A stretch of 64,000 bases of DNA from JAHJQZ01 sp963676075 (GCA_963676075.2 CAXXNZ010000031.1:186001-250000); one strand, 5' to 3'; shown: positions 7,600 to 17,143, numbered from the stretch's first letter. The notes: generated by a model from the letters alone, not told the origin. Numbers and translations are program-made.

Positions 7600-9029
7600 G
7601 CACGCGCCTCCTCGGACAGTGCCACCTTGGCATCATCCGGTGCGGACGGCGTCCCGGCAGGAAGCCAGACGGTGAAAGCGGCGCCGCCGCCTTCAGCGTT
7701 GGAAACAGTCACCGTGCCGCCCTGCAATTCCGCGAGTTGGCGCGCGATCCACAGACCAATGCCGGCGCCTTGCGCGTCCGTACGGTCCTTGCCGCGCCGG
7801 AACCGGTCGAAAATATGCGGCAGATCCGCGTCGGAGATGCCAGGCCCGCAATCGATGATGGTGCAGCCGGACCGGCCCTCTGCCGTTTCGAAATGCACGG
7901 AAATTGGCTTCTCGGACGGGCTGTATTTCAGTGCGTTGTCGATGAGATTCATGATGATGTGGGTGACAAGCGACGGATCGCAACGCACCGGTACCGGGGC
8001 TTCAGGGGCGTCGAAGGTGATGGTGCGATCGGGCATGCCGCGCTGGAATTCGTCGCGAATGCCACGAACGAGATCGCTCAGGTCGTAGTCGGCGGCATGG
8101 AGATCAACAGCCCCGTGGTCGAGCCGACCAGCCATAAGTGCTGCATCGACGAGGCCGGCGAGACGGGTCACCGTCTGGCGGATGATCGAACGCCGCTCCT
8201 TTATTGCGGGCAGGTCTGGTGGCTTGCCGGCGCTGATCAGTCGTTGCGCCGCGCTGTCGATGATTGCCAGTCGGGTGCGGAACTGGTGCGAGACGACAGA
8301 TGCGAAATCGCGGTAGTAGCTGGCCGTGGCGCGAACGCCCTTGAGTTCCTGTTCCAGCCGTATGGCGCGAAGTCGTGCCTCCTCGGCACGCAGCAGGGAC
8401 TGTTTGCCTGAAACGATCTGCCAGCCGAGCAACAGTGCGCCGAGGACTACGCCCAGCATCGCGGCGATCACCTGGGACACCGTTTCGCGGTAGCGCTCGA
8501 ACTGGCTCGACAGGCTTTCCCACCCGGCAACCATCTGGCGGTTGGCCGAACGATTGAGTTCCTTTTGCAGACCTGACAACAGCTCATCAAAATCGAGAGC
8601 GGTCTCGTCGGTAAACGCGTTCAAACGAGGATCGAAACGGTCAACCCGCTCCATATAGGAAACGATGGTATAGGCGATGCCCAGTTCGGCGAGATCTCGC
8701 AGTTGCGGGCCTTTGGACAACAGGTCGAGCCGGCTCGTCAGCAGATCGTAGCGCATGCCGAGACGCTGGCGCGACGCCTCGTCCCAACCGGCCAGGCGTG
8801 CACTGGTCAAGGCGTTCTGCGTTCTCAGCGCTTCCACTTCGGCCTGACTGATGACCCACAACATATTGCTTGGCGCGCCGACCCGCATGGTGCGTGAGAT
8901 TTCGCTCAACTGCACCAGCGCAAGGGCAAGCAGGCCGATGCAGGCGATCAGGATGGCGAGCGGCATACCATAGTGCCACAGCCTGACCTGGGCGCGTTTG
9001 CCGTTGCCGGAGATGTTGTCGGCGCTCAT
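7596..9029 (-). CDS. Membrane sensor histidine kinase
   Basis: Senses a periplasmic signal and phosphorylates the response regulator encoded next to it. Membrane segment 1 is at about 21-40, a periplasmic domain of about 140 residues follows, and membrane segment 2 is at about 187-206. A short coiled linker leads to the dimerisation/phospho-acceptor helix with H248 (VVSHQFRTRLAII). The HATPase domain has an N-box (MNLIDNALKYSP) and G-boxes (DCGPGISD, GAGIGLWIARQLAELQGG). I chose the ATG at 9029 (477 residues) because it forms an ATGA overlap with the upstream gene; an upstream start at 9056 would add nine residues. The periplasmic domain matches no family I can name. Confidence 0.92.
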   Translation of the reverse strand: MSADNISGNGKRAQVRLWHYGMPLAILIACIGLLALALVQLSEISRTMRVGAPSNMLWVISQAEVEALRTQNALTSARLAGWDEASRQRLGMRYDLLTSRLDLLSKGPQLRDLAELGIAYTIVSYMERVDRFDPRLNAFTDETALDFDELLSGLQKELNRSANRQMVAGWESLSSQFERYRETVSQVIAAMLGVVLGALLLGWQIVSGKQSLLRAEEARLRAIRLEQELKGVRATASYYRDFASVVSHQFRTRLAIIDSAAQRLISAGKPPDLPAIKERRSIIRQTVTRLAGLVDAALMAGRLDHGAVDLHAADYDLSDLVRGIRDEFQRGMPDRTITFDAPEAPVPVRCDPSLVTHIIMNLIDNALKYSPSEKPISVHFETAEGRSGCTIIDCGPGISDADLPHIFDRFRRGKDRTDAQGAGIGLWIARQLAELQGGTVTVSNAEGGGAAFTVWLPAGTPSAPDDAKVALSEEARA

Positions 9030-9547
9030 GGCGCCTGAATGCGGGTCAACTGCCACACCCAGCGATAATCATAGCGGATGTCCTGCAGTTCGGCGTGATC
9101 ATCGCGTGGATAAACGATCCAGATCGGTCCCCGGTCCCGTGGCGTCAGGATCTCGCCGTCCATTTCCAGCGCCGCAATGACATCGAACCGCTCGAAATCG
9201 GACATCGGGATGGTGACTTCATAGTCGTTGAGAGCGATCGCCAGCACCTCGTCGCCGGTGAAGTGTGCGGCTGCGAGCACGTCGCGCATCAGCGGACCTT
9301 CGAAATGGTGCACGCCATCGGTCACGGACGTGTGGGCGTCAACCTCATGCCGGGGCAAAGCCTCAAGAGCCTCGCGATCAAAACTGGTAGGGTTGCTCCC
9401 GGTGGCATCCATTATCGTCAGGAGCACATCCTCCTCCGCCCATGCCATCGGAGCCGTAGACAGGACGGCAACCGTTGCCCAGATGGAACAGATCCCGCTC
9501 TGCAAAAAGCGCCGCCGCTGCACGGCAGCAGAAGAAAAAAGGGTCAT
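9026..9547 (-). CDS. Small exported protein resembling the oxidoreductase molybdopterin-binding fold
   Basis: Protein of 173 residues, first gene of the kinase/regulator operon. An arginine-rich N-terminus (QRRRFLQSG) and hydrophobic core ending AWAEE look like an export signal. The mature part (LTIMDATGSNPTSFDREALEALPRHEV..., HFEGPLMRDVLAAA, VIAALEMDGEILTPRDRGPIWIVYP) resembles the small stand-alone members of the sulfite-oxidase/YedY molybdopterin-binding fold. I find no cysteine in the mature sequence that could bind molybdenum, so it is probably not a redox enzyme; ligand capture for the kinase is one possibility. The ATG at 9547 is preceded by AGAGGA at a suitable distance; an upstream ATG at 9556 abuts that site and is less likely. 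Confidence 0.7.
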   Translation of the reverse strand: MTLFSSAAVQRRRFLQSGICSIWATVAVLSTAPMAWAEEDVLLTIMDATGSNPTSFDREALEALPRHEVDAHTSVTDGVHHFEGPLMRDVLAAAHFTGDEVLAIALNDYEVTIPMSDFERFDVIAALEMDGEILTPRDRGPIWIVYPRDDHAELQDIRYDYRWVWQLTRIQAP

Positions 9548-9832
9548 GGCCAGCATCCTCTGGATATGAGCGATCAGCCTAGCCTAAGTTGCGCAAAAAG
9601 GTACACTCTTCGAAGCCCCATCGCGTCGCATCCAGTCAAATCAAGAACGATCCATTGCCCGCAAAGCCGCACGATTATCTGCGCAGATGACCGGTAATGA
9701 CGCTTCAGCCACACGCCGGCGACTGCCAAGCCAGATCTGCCGATAGCCCCCCCCTGAACGGAGGGCGCGAAGGGGCGCGGTGACGGCTAAGGCTGGGGCC
9801 TCATTTGATGGTTTGACATTCGGAGAGACACG

Positions 9833-10207
9833 ATGCGGGATCCCCTTTTGAAGCGCTGGCGGTGCCCGGTCGTCGGTTTGAGCCTTGGCCTTGCAGTGTT
9901 GCCAATGTCGGCCTTGGCCGAAACCGCGGGCATCGAGGACGGCCTCTACGACGGCTACAGCTGCGCCGCCGAGGAAAGCGATCAAAGGATCGAACTCGAA
10001 AAAGGCACCGCCACTTTCTACGGCTATGCGTGCAAACTCTCGAATCCGCGCTCTCTGGATGGCGTGGAGGGCGCCGTTCTTGTCCACGCCGACTGCGATG
10101 GCGAGGGCGGACAATGGAGCGAGGGCATGGTGCTGTTGCAGACCAAGAACGGTGGGCTGTCCATGCTCAATGCCCAATGGGGCGACCACTACGAGCGCTG
10201 TGAATGA
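9833..10207 (+). CDS. Small secreted protein of unknown function
   Basis: Protein of 124 residues. Residues 1-29 form a signal peptide (basic start, hydrophobic GLSLGLAVLPMSALA, cleavage before ETAG). The mature part is acidic and has four cysteines (in YSCAAEE, GYACKLS, HADCDGE and YERCE), which could make two disulfides in the periplasm. I do not recognise the family. The next gene starts 90 bp downstream in the same direction and may share its transcript. About 285 bases upstream (9548-9832) hold no recognisable element. Confidence 0.65.
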   Translation: MRDPLLKRWRCPVVGLSLGLAVLPMSALAETAGIEDGLYDGYSCAAEESDQRIELEKGTATFYGYACKLSNPRSLDGVEGAVLVHADCDGEGGQWSEGMVLLQTKNGGLSMLNAQWGDHYERCE

Positions 10208-10297
10208 GAAACGGATCGACGCTGCGCGAAGTGCTGCTGCTGCGCTAGCAGACAGACCTCACCTTTGCCGATCACAACCAAGCTGGATCAGGCGCGC

Positions 10298-11461
10298 ATG
10301 CTGACCCCCGTTCCTCCCGCTGAAATCGATGCGCGCCTACGGCGTCACCTCGAGTCCGGCGAACAAGTCCTGTGGCAGGGGCGCCCCAAACAGGGCAGCT
10401 TTTTCGGTCCGAATGTCATCGCCACAGGCGTGGGTCTGGTGCTGGTCGGGGCTCTGCTGGCGCTGGGCTTGTCCGGCGGCATTCTTCCCGCCGCCACGCG
10501 CTTTCCGCTCGCCGGGGCGAGCGCGCTGGCTGGACTGGTCATTCTGGGCACTGGCTGGAGACGGCGCGCTCCCTTATGGGCCTATGGCGTGACCGACAGG
10601 CGATTGCTGTCGGTGCTCGGCGACAGGCTGATCCGCTCCGTCACCCCCGAACAGCTCGACCGGCTCACGCTCACCGTCCGGGACGACACGGTTTACTGGT
10701 TCCGCGTCCATTCGAACCAGACCACGCCCTACGACAGGGGTCTGCTGCGCGGACCGGACGGGCAGTTCATCGGCTTTCACGGCCAGTCCGACGCCGAGGC
10801 GGTCAAGGCGATGATCGAAGCCTGGCGTCTGGCGATTTCCCGCCGTGCGGCGGACACGGCCAGGTCCTTTGCCCGGACGGCAGGTGATGCCGCCCGGTTG
10901 GACGAAGAACAGGAACTGCCCGAAGGCGCCCGCCGCATCCGGCATCCGCGAACAGGTCTGACCATGGACATGCCCGCGAACTGGCAGGCACTGGTCAGCA
11001 CCAGAACCGACGGTCCGCTTCGCATCTTCGGCGTCATCTTGCTGTCGCGCTTCATACGCGAGACCGACAAGCGCCCCTACACACCGGATGCCGACTGGAA
11101 CAGCCTTTTGGTGCGCGCCGCGCCCGAGGCAGGGCTCGAGCTCATACTCCACGATGCCCCGCTGACGGTGAAGCTCGACAGCGTTCTGAACGATCCCTGG
11201 GCCAGGCTGATCAAAGCGCCCGTCATACGCACTGAGCCCGAATTGAACATCGGACCGTTCGCCGGTTTCGGGGTCGTGCGCGCCTTGCCCAAGGGGGCAC
11301 AGATCCGCAGCAATTCTGCTCTGTCGGCGCCCGCCATGCTGCACCAGGTGTGGCTTGCAGGAGAGGGGGTCAGCCTCGAACTCAAGGGCTATGCCCTTGA
11401 AGGACAGGCCGACATCCAAAGTGGCATCGAAGCGATGATGGCATCGCTCGCCCTGTCCTGA
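10298..11461 (+). CDS. Membrane protein with bacterial PH-like domain
   Basis: Protein of 387 residues, function unknown. After the N-terminal GEQVLWQGRPKQ motif (21-32), two membrane segments follow (about 37-58 and 68-86). A stretch beginning WAYGVTDRRLLSVLGDR (about 94-110) and the following strands fit the bacterial PH-like (bPH) fold. The C-terminal half (about 200-387) is soluble, with a TGLTMDMPANWQ stretch that resembles exported lipoprotein-like domains. I chose the ATG at 10298, preceded by a weak AGG; a TTG at 10265 would add 11 residues but has no ribosome-binding site. Membrane anchoring is clear, the role is not. Confidence 0.7.
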   Translation: MLTPVPPAEIDARLRRHLESGEQVLWQGRPKQGSFFGPNVIATGVGLVLVGALLALGLSGGILPAATRFPLAGASALAGLVILGTGWRRRAPLWAYGVTDRRLLSVLGDRLIRSVTPEQLDRLTLTVRDDTVYWFRVHSNQTTPYDRGLLRGPDGQFIGFHGQSDAEAVKAMIEAWRLAISRRAADTARSFARTAGDAARLDEEQELPEGARRIRHPRTGLTMDMPANWQALVSTRTDGPLRIFGVILLSRFIRETDKRPYTPDADWNSLLVRAAPEAGLELILHDAPLTVKLDSVLNDPWARLIKAPVIRTEPELNIGPFAGFGVVRALPKGAQIRSNSALSAPAMLHQVWLAGEGVSLELKGYALEGQADIQSGIEAMMASLALS

Positions 11462-11495
11462 CGTAATTCAACCGGCCGCCGCAGGCACAAGCGTC

Positions 11496-11981
11496 TCAGT
11501 GCAGCGGAAACGTGACGTCAAAAACGCCGTCGATCTCGCGTTTTTCGCCGGCTTTTGCTGGAGTGGCATGAAACGAGCCAGTGACGTGCACCACCGTATC
11601 GGACTTGTCGAACGCCTCGAGCGTTACCTCGGTCTGACCGTTCTCGCTGGCGTCCCACATGTCGGAGTATCCCGAGTCCAGAAAATACAGGGACGAACCG
11701 ATGGCCTGTTTCCCATGTGGTCCGGCAGTGACCGAGAATTCGAGCGAAACGACGCCCTTGGTCGCTGCCAGATCGCTTTCCTGAGGATTGCCCCATAAAA
11801 TGAAGCCATCGACGACCCGCGCCGCATCGGTGTGCGACGACTGGCTCTCGCCGTCCATTGATGTGATGAACCAGGTCCGCTCCTCACCTTCCCAGGTGCC
11901 GGTGATGGTGCCGAGCGTGTCCGCGTAGGCGGTGGAGGCGCTGAAGCCCAGAATGGCGAGCGCAGAGAGTACTCGTTTCAT
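11496..11981 (-). CDS. Small secreted protein of unknown function
   Basis: Protein of 161 residues with a clear signal peptide (MKRVLSALAILGFSASTAYA, cleavage before DTLG). The mature part is beta-rich (TITGTWEGEERTWFITSMDG, GVVSLEFSVTAGPHGKQAIGSSLYFLDSG, VVHVTGSFHATPAKAG) and could be a small lipocalin-like or jelly-roll barrel; this is a guess from strand pattern only. AGGATG precedes the ATG at 11981. It converges with the PH-domain gene (34 bp between stops). Confidence 0.65.
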   Translation of the reverse strand: MKRVLSALAILGFSASTAYADTLGTITGTWEGEERTWFITSMDGESQSSHTDAARVVDGFILWGNPQESDLAATKGVVSLEFSVTAGPHGKQAIGSSLYFLDSGYSDMWDASENGQTEVTLEAFDKSDTVVHVTGSFHATPAKAGEKREIDGVFDVTFPLH

Positions 11982-12082
11982 TTAGCATCCTGTTTTGGCA
12001 GTTGGGCGTCAAATTTTCCGGCAATCTCTAGACTGCGCGTGAGGTCGGGGTGCGCGAACAGTTTGCCCGCCTTCACCCATCA

Positions 12083-13075
12083 TCAGGTGTTTCCGGCACC
12101 AGTAGGAGCATCGGGCGCCTTGGTCCTTCCGCCCACCCATTCGACGGCACGCTGTCCGATTTTCTTGAACTTGTTCGAGGCGGCGTCGAGACGCGCTTCC
12201 CATTCCGGGTCCGGGGTCTGGCCGTCCGTCACCTTGAAATAGCTCTGCAGCAGGCAGGCAATGGCGAACGGTTCGATCAGCGCCACCTTGAAGGCCCAGG
12301 CAAACAGCAAAGCAAAGACGAACCCGCCGGCCGACCATGCGCCGGGGATCATGTAGACCAGCGCCGCAGCCGGGGCGAGCATGACAATGAACACGATGAG
12401 CGACAGCCCGTAGACGAACAGCGTCACCCACGCGGCATTGATCAGCATCGGCTTGGCATTCTGCCCGTAAAGCACCAGGGCCTCGCGGGCGCTTGCCCAG
12501 GGGTTGCTCGAACGATGGCGCAGGATGTGGGCGAGGATGATTTCATCAAGAAGCCCGACGGCAACCCTGAGATAGGCGCGAACGACCCCCATTACGTTGC
12601 TGAGGCCGGGAATGGGGATGATGCTCATCAACCCCTGCAGCAGGCCGGTGATGGCGTTGAGCACGCCCTTGACCAGCTGGTCGATGCCGAACAGCACCGA
12701 GGCCTGGCCGAAATGGCTGGTGACGATGTTGCGCGCATAGGCGATCTGGCCCTGGCCGTGCGGCAGCTGGCGCCCGTCGAGGGCTTCGACCATCACCGCG
12801 ATATGGCCGGCCTTGACGATGTAGAGCGTATACTCACGCAGCAGGTAGATGATACCGGCCGTCAGGGCAAAGCCGATACCGCCGCCCCAGAAGGTGCTGG
12901 ACGCCTGAAAATCGCTGTCGCCGATGGCGCCGACACCAAAGCCGATCCCGGCGCCGACGCCGGTGACCAGCACATAGGCGACCGCGATGGCGAAATAGAC
13001 GACCATTCTGAAAATGACAAAAGGAGCTGTTTGCGCCATCAAACGCAGGGACAGCCCGACACTGAAGTTAAACAT
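12083..13075 (-). CDS. Multi-pass integral membrane protein of unknown function
   Basis: Protein of 330 residues with about six hydrophobic segments (for example FVIFRMVVYFAIAVAYVLVTGVG, GIGFALTAGIIYLL, VTLFVYGLSLIVFIVMLAPAAALVYMI, AGGFVFALLFAWAF). The C-terminal tail is polar and ends TKAPDAPTGAGNT. Glycine-rich loops and two amphipathic stretches lie in the middle (LNAITGLLQGLMSIIPIPGLSNVMGVVR). No transporter signature is visible. It is transcribed toward the 161-residue secreted-protein gene and could share its transcript, with about 100 bases between them. Confidence 0.7.
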   Translation of the reverse strand: MFNFSVGLSLRLMAQTAPFVIFRMVVYFAIAVAYVLVTGVGAGIGFGVGAIGDSDFQASSTFWGGGIGFALTAGIIYLLREYTLYIVKAGHIAVMVEALDGRQLPHGQGQIAYARNIVTSHFGQASVLFGIDQLVKGVLNAITGLLQGLMSIIPIPGLSNVMGVVRAYLRVAVGLLDEIILAHILRHRSSNPWASAREALVLYGQNAKPMLINAAWVTLFVYGLSLIVFIVMLAPAAALVYMIPGAWSAGGFVFALLFAWAFKVALIEPFAIACLLQSYFKVTDGQTPDPEWEARLDAASNKFKKIGQRAVEWVGGRTKAPDAPTGAGNT

Positions 13076-13422
13076 TCCGCGTTCCCGAATCCGCTTGAGG
13101 AGTAGGTTGCCAAACCTAGCCTCGGTGTCTTGCAGAGCGCGCCCCCCGTTTAGAGGGGGTAAGCCGCGAGCGCGCGACGGGAATCCGGAACTGGTGCCGC
13201 TGGCTGTGCGAAACCGGGCGTGGTCTTTTGCTTCTCAGGCCGGGCCTGATTTCAGGAATTCGCCGCTGCGCCAGGGACGGTTGGCTCAAACGCGCGCCGA
13301 ACGCTGCCAGTGGAGCATCTGGTCCATCAGTTTGATCTTGCATTGAGCAGCCCTACTGCGACGGGCTTTGCACTAAGGCTTAATCTGCCGGCAAGCAATG
13401 ACGCGCAGTATCCTGCGTTTCG
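13076..13422. other. Intergenic stretch without recognisable gene
   Basis: About 350 bases between the end of the CUT1 ATPase gene and the start of the membrane-protein gene, both on the minus strand. A short C-run/G-run hairpin lies at about 13143-13158. Otherwise I see no gene, repeat family or convincing promoter. Confidence 0.45.
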
Positions 13423-14454
13423 TCAAGATGTTGGTTGAGACCGCAACCGTTGGCCATTGGAATCAAAGAAATATTGCATCGCCGGTAAACCGAAGCCGAT
13501 CCTGTCGCCGCTGGCCGGGCGATCGAGGCCACGTATTTCCGAAAGCACGATCTGTCCGTCCGGCAGGTGAGCGTGCACGATCGAACTGCCGCCGAGATTT
13601 TCCACCACGTCGACCGTGGCGAAAATGTCTGTGCCCTGGCTGAGGTCCTGAGGACGCAGGCCGATTGTCAGCGCATCTGCCGGCGCCTTCACCTGATCGG
13701 ACCCGGACAGGCCGCCATCGGTGAGCTTGAGCAGGTTCATCCGCGGCGCGCCGATGAAACCGGCCACGAACAGATTGTCGGGATCGTTGTAGAGCGCTTC
13801 CGGCGTACCGATCTGCTCCACCCGCCCGTCGCGCAACACGACGATCTTGTCGGCCAGCGTCATCGCCTCGACCTGATCATGGGTGACATAGACCATCGTC
13901 GCGCCGAGGCGCTTGTGTAGTTGTGCCAGTTCCACCCGCATCTGGGCGCGCAGCTCCGCATCAAGGTTTGACAGTGGCTCGTCGAACAAAAAGGCCCGTG
14001 GCTGGCGGACGATGGCCCGCCCGATGGCAACGCGCTGGCGCTGTCCGCCAGACAGCTGGGCAGGCTTGCGTTTCATCAGCGCATCGAGTTGCAGGATGGC
14101 GCCTGCTTCGGCAACGCGCTGTGCGGTCTCCTCGCGTGAATGTCCCGTGCGCCTGAGGCCGAAGCTCATGTTCTGCTCGACCGTCATATGCGGATAAAGC
14201 GCATAGGACTGAAAAACCATGGCAAGACCACGGTCGGCCGGCGCGCGGTCGTTGACGATCTCGTCGTCGATCCGGACCTCGCCATCGGTGACGGTTTCAA
14301 GGCCGGCGATCATGCGCAAAAGGGTCGATTTCCCGCACCCCGAAGGGCCGACGAAGATGCAGAACTCGCCGTCTGCGATGGCGATGTTGATGGCGCGAAT
14401 GACCTCGACGGAGCCGAAACTCTTGCGGACGGCGGAAAGTGAGATGCTGCTCAT
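13423..14454 (-). CDS. CUT1 sugar ABC transporter ATPase (UgpC/MalK-like)
   Basis: ATP-hydrolysing subunit of the sugar importer encoded at 17.3-20.4 kb; 343 residues. The nucleotide-binding domain has Walker A GPSGCGKST (36-44), Q-loop MVFQSYALYPHMTVEQN, signature LSGGQRQR and Walker B AFLFDEPLSNLDAELR. The C-terminal regulatory OB (TOBE) domain includes LTIGLRPQDL and ends PAMQYFFDSNGQRL, normal for MalK/UgpC. I chose the ATG at 14454 because it lies 7 bp after the GH2 stop and follows GAGGG. It is the last gene of the DUF5107-permease-permease-SBP-GH2-ATPase operon. Confidence 0.93.
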   Translation of the reverse strand: MSSISLSAVRKSFGSVEVIRAINIAIADGEFCIFVGPSGCGKSTLLRMIAGLETVTDGEVRIDDEIVNDRAPADRGLAMVFQSYALYPHMTVEQNMSFGLRRTGHSREETAQRVAEAGAILQLDALMKRKPAQLSGGQRQRVAIGRAIVRQPRAFLFDEPLSNLDAELRAQMRVELAQLHKRLGATMVYVTHDQVEAMTLADKIVVLRDGRVEQIGTPEALYNDPDNLFVAGFIGAPRMNLLKLTDGGLSGSDQVKAPADALTIGLRPQDLSQGTDIFATVDVVENLGGSSIVHAHLPDGQIVLSEIRGLDRPASGDRIGFGLPAMQYFFDSNGQRLRSQPTS

Positions 14455-14461
14455 CGGGCCC

Positions 14462-17143
14462 TCATGAAATAATGGCCGTTTCGGCCCAGTGTGCGAGCGA
14501 AGCCGGATCGATTGCGTCAACGCTCTGGTCCGGCGCCTTGAGATAGCTCTCAAGAGCCCGCGCTAAAGCTGCCGCAACGGGCCGCCCGGGTGTGGAGAGA
14601 TCGATAGCCGAAACGATCAGCCGTCCGGCGCCAACCCTGACCTCGGCCAGGAGTGACAGATCGCGATTGGCGTTCCAGTCGTCGATCACATCGATGATGC
14701 GGGTGAAACCAAGCCCCTTGAGATCGAGCGCCCGGCGCCCATGGCTCAGTTCCCACTCGTGCCAGCCGCTGTGTTTGTCCGCAGGGAAGTGGCTGAACAC
14801 GCCATGCTCCAGCCGGTTGATCAGCCCGAGCGTGTGCGGCGGCTGGTTGTCCGTCCATACGGTGTTCCAGAACACACTCGTGAACCCGAGTTCTGCATTC
14901 GGCACGATCTGCTCCGGATCGGGCGCAAAAACCAGCGTTTCCCCGGCGTCAAGATGCGCCAGTTCCGCCGGGCCGAGCCGCGACACGATTGGGAGCGCTG
15001 CCTCGCCGGTTTCGATGACCCAAAGATCCCAGGCATTGGTGCTTCCCCCGGCCGACAGCTCCAGCACATATTTGGCTTGAGCCAGCTCGCTGGTTGCAAC
15101 CGCGATGTCGCCGAGTGCGTGAACCGCGCCGGTCGCCAACTTGCCATGCGGCAACTGTCCGGACGCCACGACATTGCCCGCACCATTCCGCACCTGCCAT
15201 TCGGCGCTGCCGGGATCGAGGTCCGCTGCCGCAAAACAGGACAGTTCTGCACGGGCTGTGAAGGTCTGGCCCCTTGTCATCACAAAACCCGGTGCACGCA
15301 GCAAGGGCACCACCGGACCACAGAATCGGCGGAAGGTGGACGGATCGTCATAGGGTTTGGGCGTCCAGAAAGCGTCGACAACGCCAACAAGCGCCGTGCC
15401 CTGGCCCGGAAAATCCTGGATGCCAAGCAGCTGGAACCCGGCATAGTCGGGCGTCCTGAGGCTGGCTTCGATGTCTTCCTTGTAGAGCGCCACCTGCAGC
15501 GCCCCGGAAGCCATGAGCTTTTCTTCGGCCTTGTCGAGCCGGCCCTTGGCCTCAAGGTCGTTGGCGACGCGGTCGAAGGCGTCATTGGCCAGCGGGCCGT
15601 CATAGAGACCGCGCGTCGCCAGATCGGGAAAGGCGCACCATTGGCCGATTTCGTGCCCCAAAAGCGGCAACGGCACGCTTTGCACCCACTCGCTCCAGTC
15701 GGTTTCGGTTTCGAGAGGGTAGGCGTTGAGCCGGCTCTTCAGCCCTTCGCCCCAGCGATGACTGCGTGGCTCCGGTTTGGACAGATAGCCCGCGCGCTTG
15801 AGCGTCGGCCAACCGGAAGCGCCACTGTAGAGACGGCGCGGGTCGCGTTCGCGATAGTCCTGCATGAACCGTTCGAGCCAGGTGTGCAGTCCGGCACCGT
15901 AGAGCTCATTGCCGACCATCAGCATGATGAAGCTCGGGTGATTGCCGTATTCGGCGATGATCCGGTCCGCCTCGCGGCGGATCAAGGCGTCGAGATTGGG
16001 ATCGGCGCCGATGACGCACCAGACTGGCGTCTCGATGTGAAGATAGATGCCCATTTCGTCCGCGACCTCGAACGCAGCGCGCGGCGGGCACCAGGAATGG
16101 AAGCGCACATGGTTGAGACCATGGGCGGCGACTGCCTCGAACACCACCCGCCAGCCGGCCGTGTCCGTCGGCGGATGCCCGGTCTTGGGGAAGATGCAGC
16201 AATCGAGCGTGCCGCGCAGGAAGATGCGGCGGCCGTTGACGAGGATATGCCGGCCCTGACGTTCGAGGTCGCGCAGCCCGAAACGCGTTTCCCGGCGCAC
16301 GAGGCAGACGCCGTCGCGCCACCACTCGGCGGCGAGCGTGTGGACCGCCGGCGAGAACTCATCCCATCGGGCCGCATCCGGCGGCAGCTCCAGCCTGGTG
16401 GCAAGCTGGGTGAAAGCGGAGTCGATCTCGGGCGTTTCGATGTGCTCGATCACCCGTCCGTCGTTGAGCGTGACGGCTAGCCGCACCTCATCGGCATGAC
16501 CCGCCTCGGTCCAGAACTTCGGCCAGGCGAAATCAGAATCGAGTCCGTCCAGCTCGATTTTGACGTCGATGTCGGTGCCATCAGGAAAGACATCGAGCCG
16601 CGCGATGCGCGCACCGAAGGCGTCGATGCGCATGTCGCCGACCACGCCGTTCCAGTTCGTCTGGGTGTGGTCCGAGCTGGAGTGGGCGACATGGGGCATG
16701 GCATGCATATGAGCCCCACCGACAAGCGGCAGGTTGGCATTGTCGATCCGCATGACCAGTCGATGTTTGCCCGGCGTCAGCTGGCCCAAAAGAAAACGGT
16801 TGGGCGTGCACAGTCCGAGATCGGTTCCGATGGGCAGATCGTCGAGCCAGATGCTCACCTCGCCATGCGGACGCTCAAGGAATAGCTCGTGGAACAATCC
16901 CTCATGCGACGAGGGTATTTCGATGTCGCGCCCATACCAGGCCGCACCGACGTAAGGGGTGCGGCGCGTGAGGTGGGCCATGCCCGCACTCTCGCCAGCG
17001 GGCGCCTTTCGGGCGAGATCGACAGTGCCGGGCAAACAGATGCGATCGTCGAACCGGGCCGTATGATAGCCCTCATTGCGCCACGCATCCTCCGGATCGA
17101 GTCCAAACTCCCATTCGCCGTCGAGTGCGATCTGATGCAGCAT
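14462..17143 (-). CDS. Glycoside hydrolase family 2 enzyme (beta-galactosidase/glucuronidase-like)
   Basis: Probably cytoplasmic: no signal peptide is visible, so it would act on the oligosaccharide imported by the surrounding transporter. The protein has 893 residues. The order is a sugar-binding jelly roll (about 1-185, LDGEWEFGLDP..., GAAWYGRDIEIP), an immunoglobulin-like domain (about 185-295), and a TIM barrel (about 296-600) with acid/base E413 in MVGNELYGAG and probable nucleophile E498 in LLGHEIGQW. A long C-terminal beta region follows. The specific linkage cleaved is not evident; GH2 also includes mannosidases and exo-glucosaminidases. A 106-bp mosaic repeat lies just upstream of its start. 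Confidence 0.88.
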   Translation of the reverse strand: MLHQIALDGEWEFGLDPEDAWRNEGYHTARFDDRICLPGTVDLARKAPAGESAGMAHLTRRTPYVGAAWYGRDIEIPSSHEGLFHELFLERPHGEVSIWLDDLPIGTDLGLCTPNRFLLGQLTPGKHRLVMRIDNANLPLVGGAHMHAMPHVAHSSSDHTQTNWNGVVGDMRIDAFGARIARLDVFPDGTDIDVKIELDGLDSDFAWPKFWTEAGHADEVRLAVTLNDGRVIEHIETPEIDSAFTQLATRLELPPDAARWDEFSPAVHTLAAEWWRDGVCLVRRETRFGLRDLERQGRHILVNGRRIFLRGTLDCCIFPKTGHPPTDTAGWRVVFEAVAAHGLNHVRFHSWCPPRAAFEVADEMGIYLHIETPVWCVIGADPNLDALIRREADRIIAEYGNHPSFIMLMVGNELYGAGLHTWLERFMQDYRERDPRRLYSGASGWPTLKRAGYLSKPEPRSHRWGEGLKSRLNAYPLETETDWSEWVQSVPLPLLGHEIGQWCAFPDLATRGLYDGPLANDAFDRVANDLEAKGRLDKAEEKLMASGALQVALYKEDIEASLRTPDYAGFQLLGIQDFPGQGTALVGVVDAFWTPKPYDDPSTFRRFCGPVVPLLRAPGFVMTRGQTFTARAELSCFAAADLDPGSAEWQVRNGAGNVVASGQLPHGKLATGAVHALGDIAVATSELAQAKYVLELSAGGSTNAWDLWVIETGEAALPIVSRLGPAELAHLDAGETLVFAPDPEQIVPNAELGFTSVFWNTVWTDNQPPHTLGLINRLEHGVFSHFPADKHSGWHEWELSHGRRALDLKGLGFTRIIDVIDDWNANRDLSLLAEVRVGAGRLIVSAIDLSTPGRPVAAALARALESYLKAPDQSVDAIDPASLAHWAETAIIS

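Noticed and set aside
9641..10189. Open frame of 182 codons on the minus strand opposite the small secreted protein gene
   Set aside because: The plus-strand frame has a clear signal peptide and cysteine pattern; the minus-strand frame has neither and no ribosome-binding site.
13143..13158. C-run/G-run mini-hairpin as a terminator
   Set aside because: Only about 5-6 bp of pairing and no T-run; similar runs occur by chance at 6517 and 9746.
14741..16480. Open frame of about 579 codons on the plus strand opposite the GH2 gene
   Set aside because: Antisense shadow of a recognised GH2 gene; low-complexity, arginine- and glycine-rich translation without domains.
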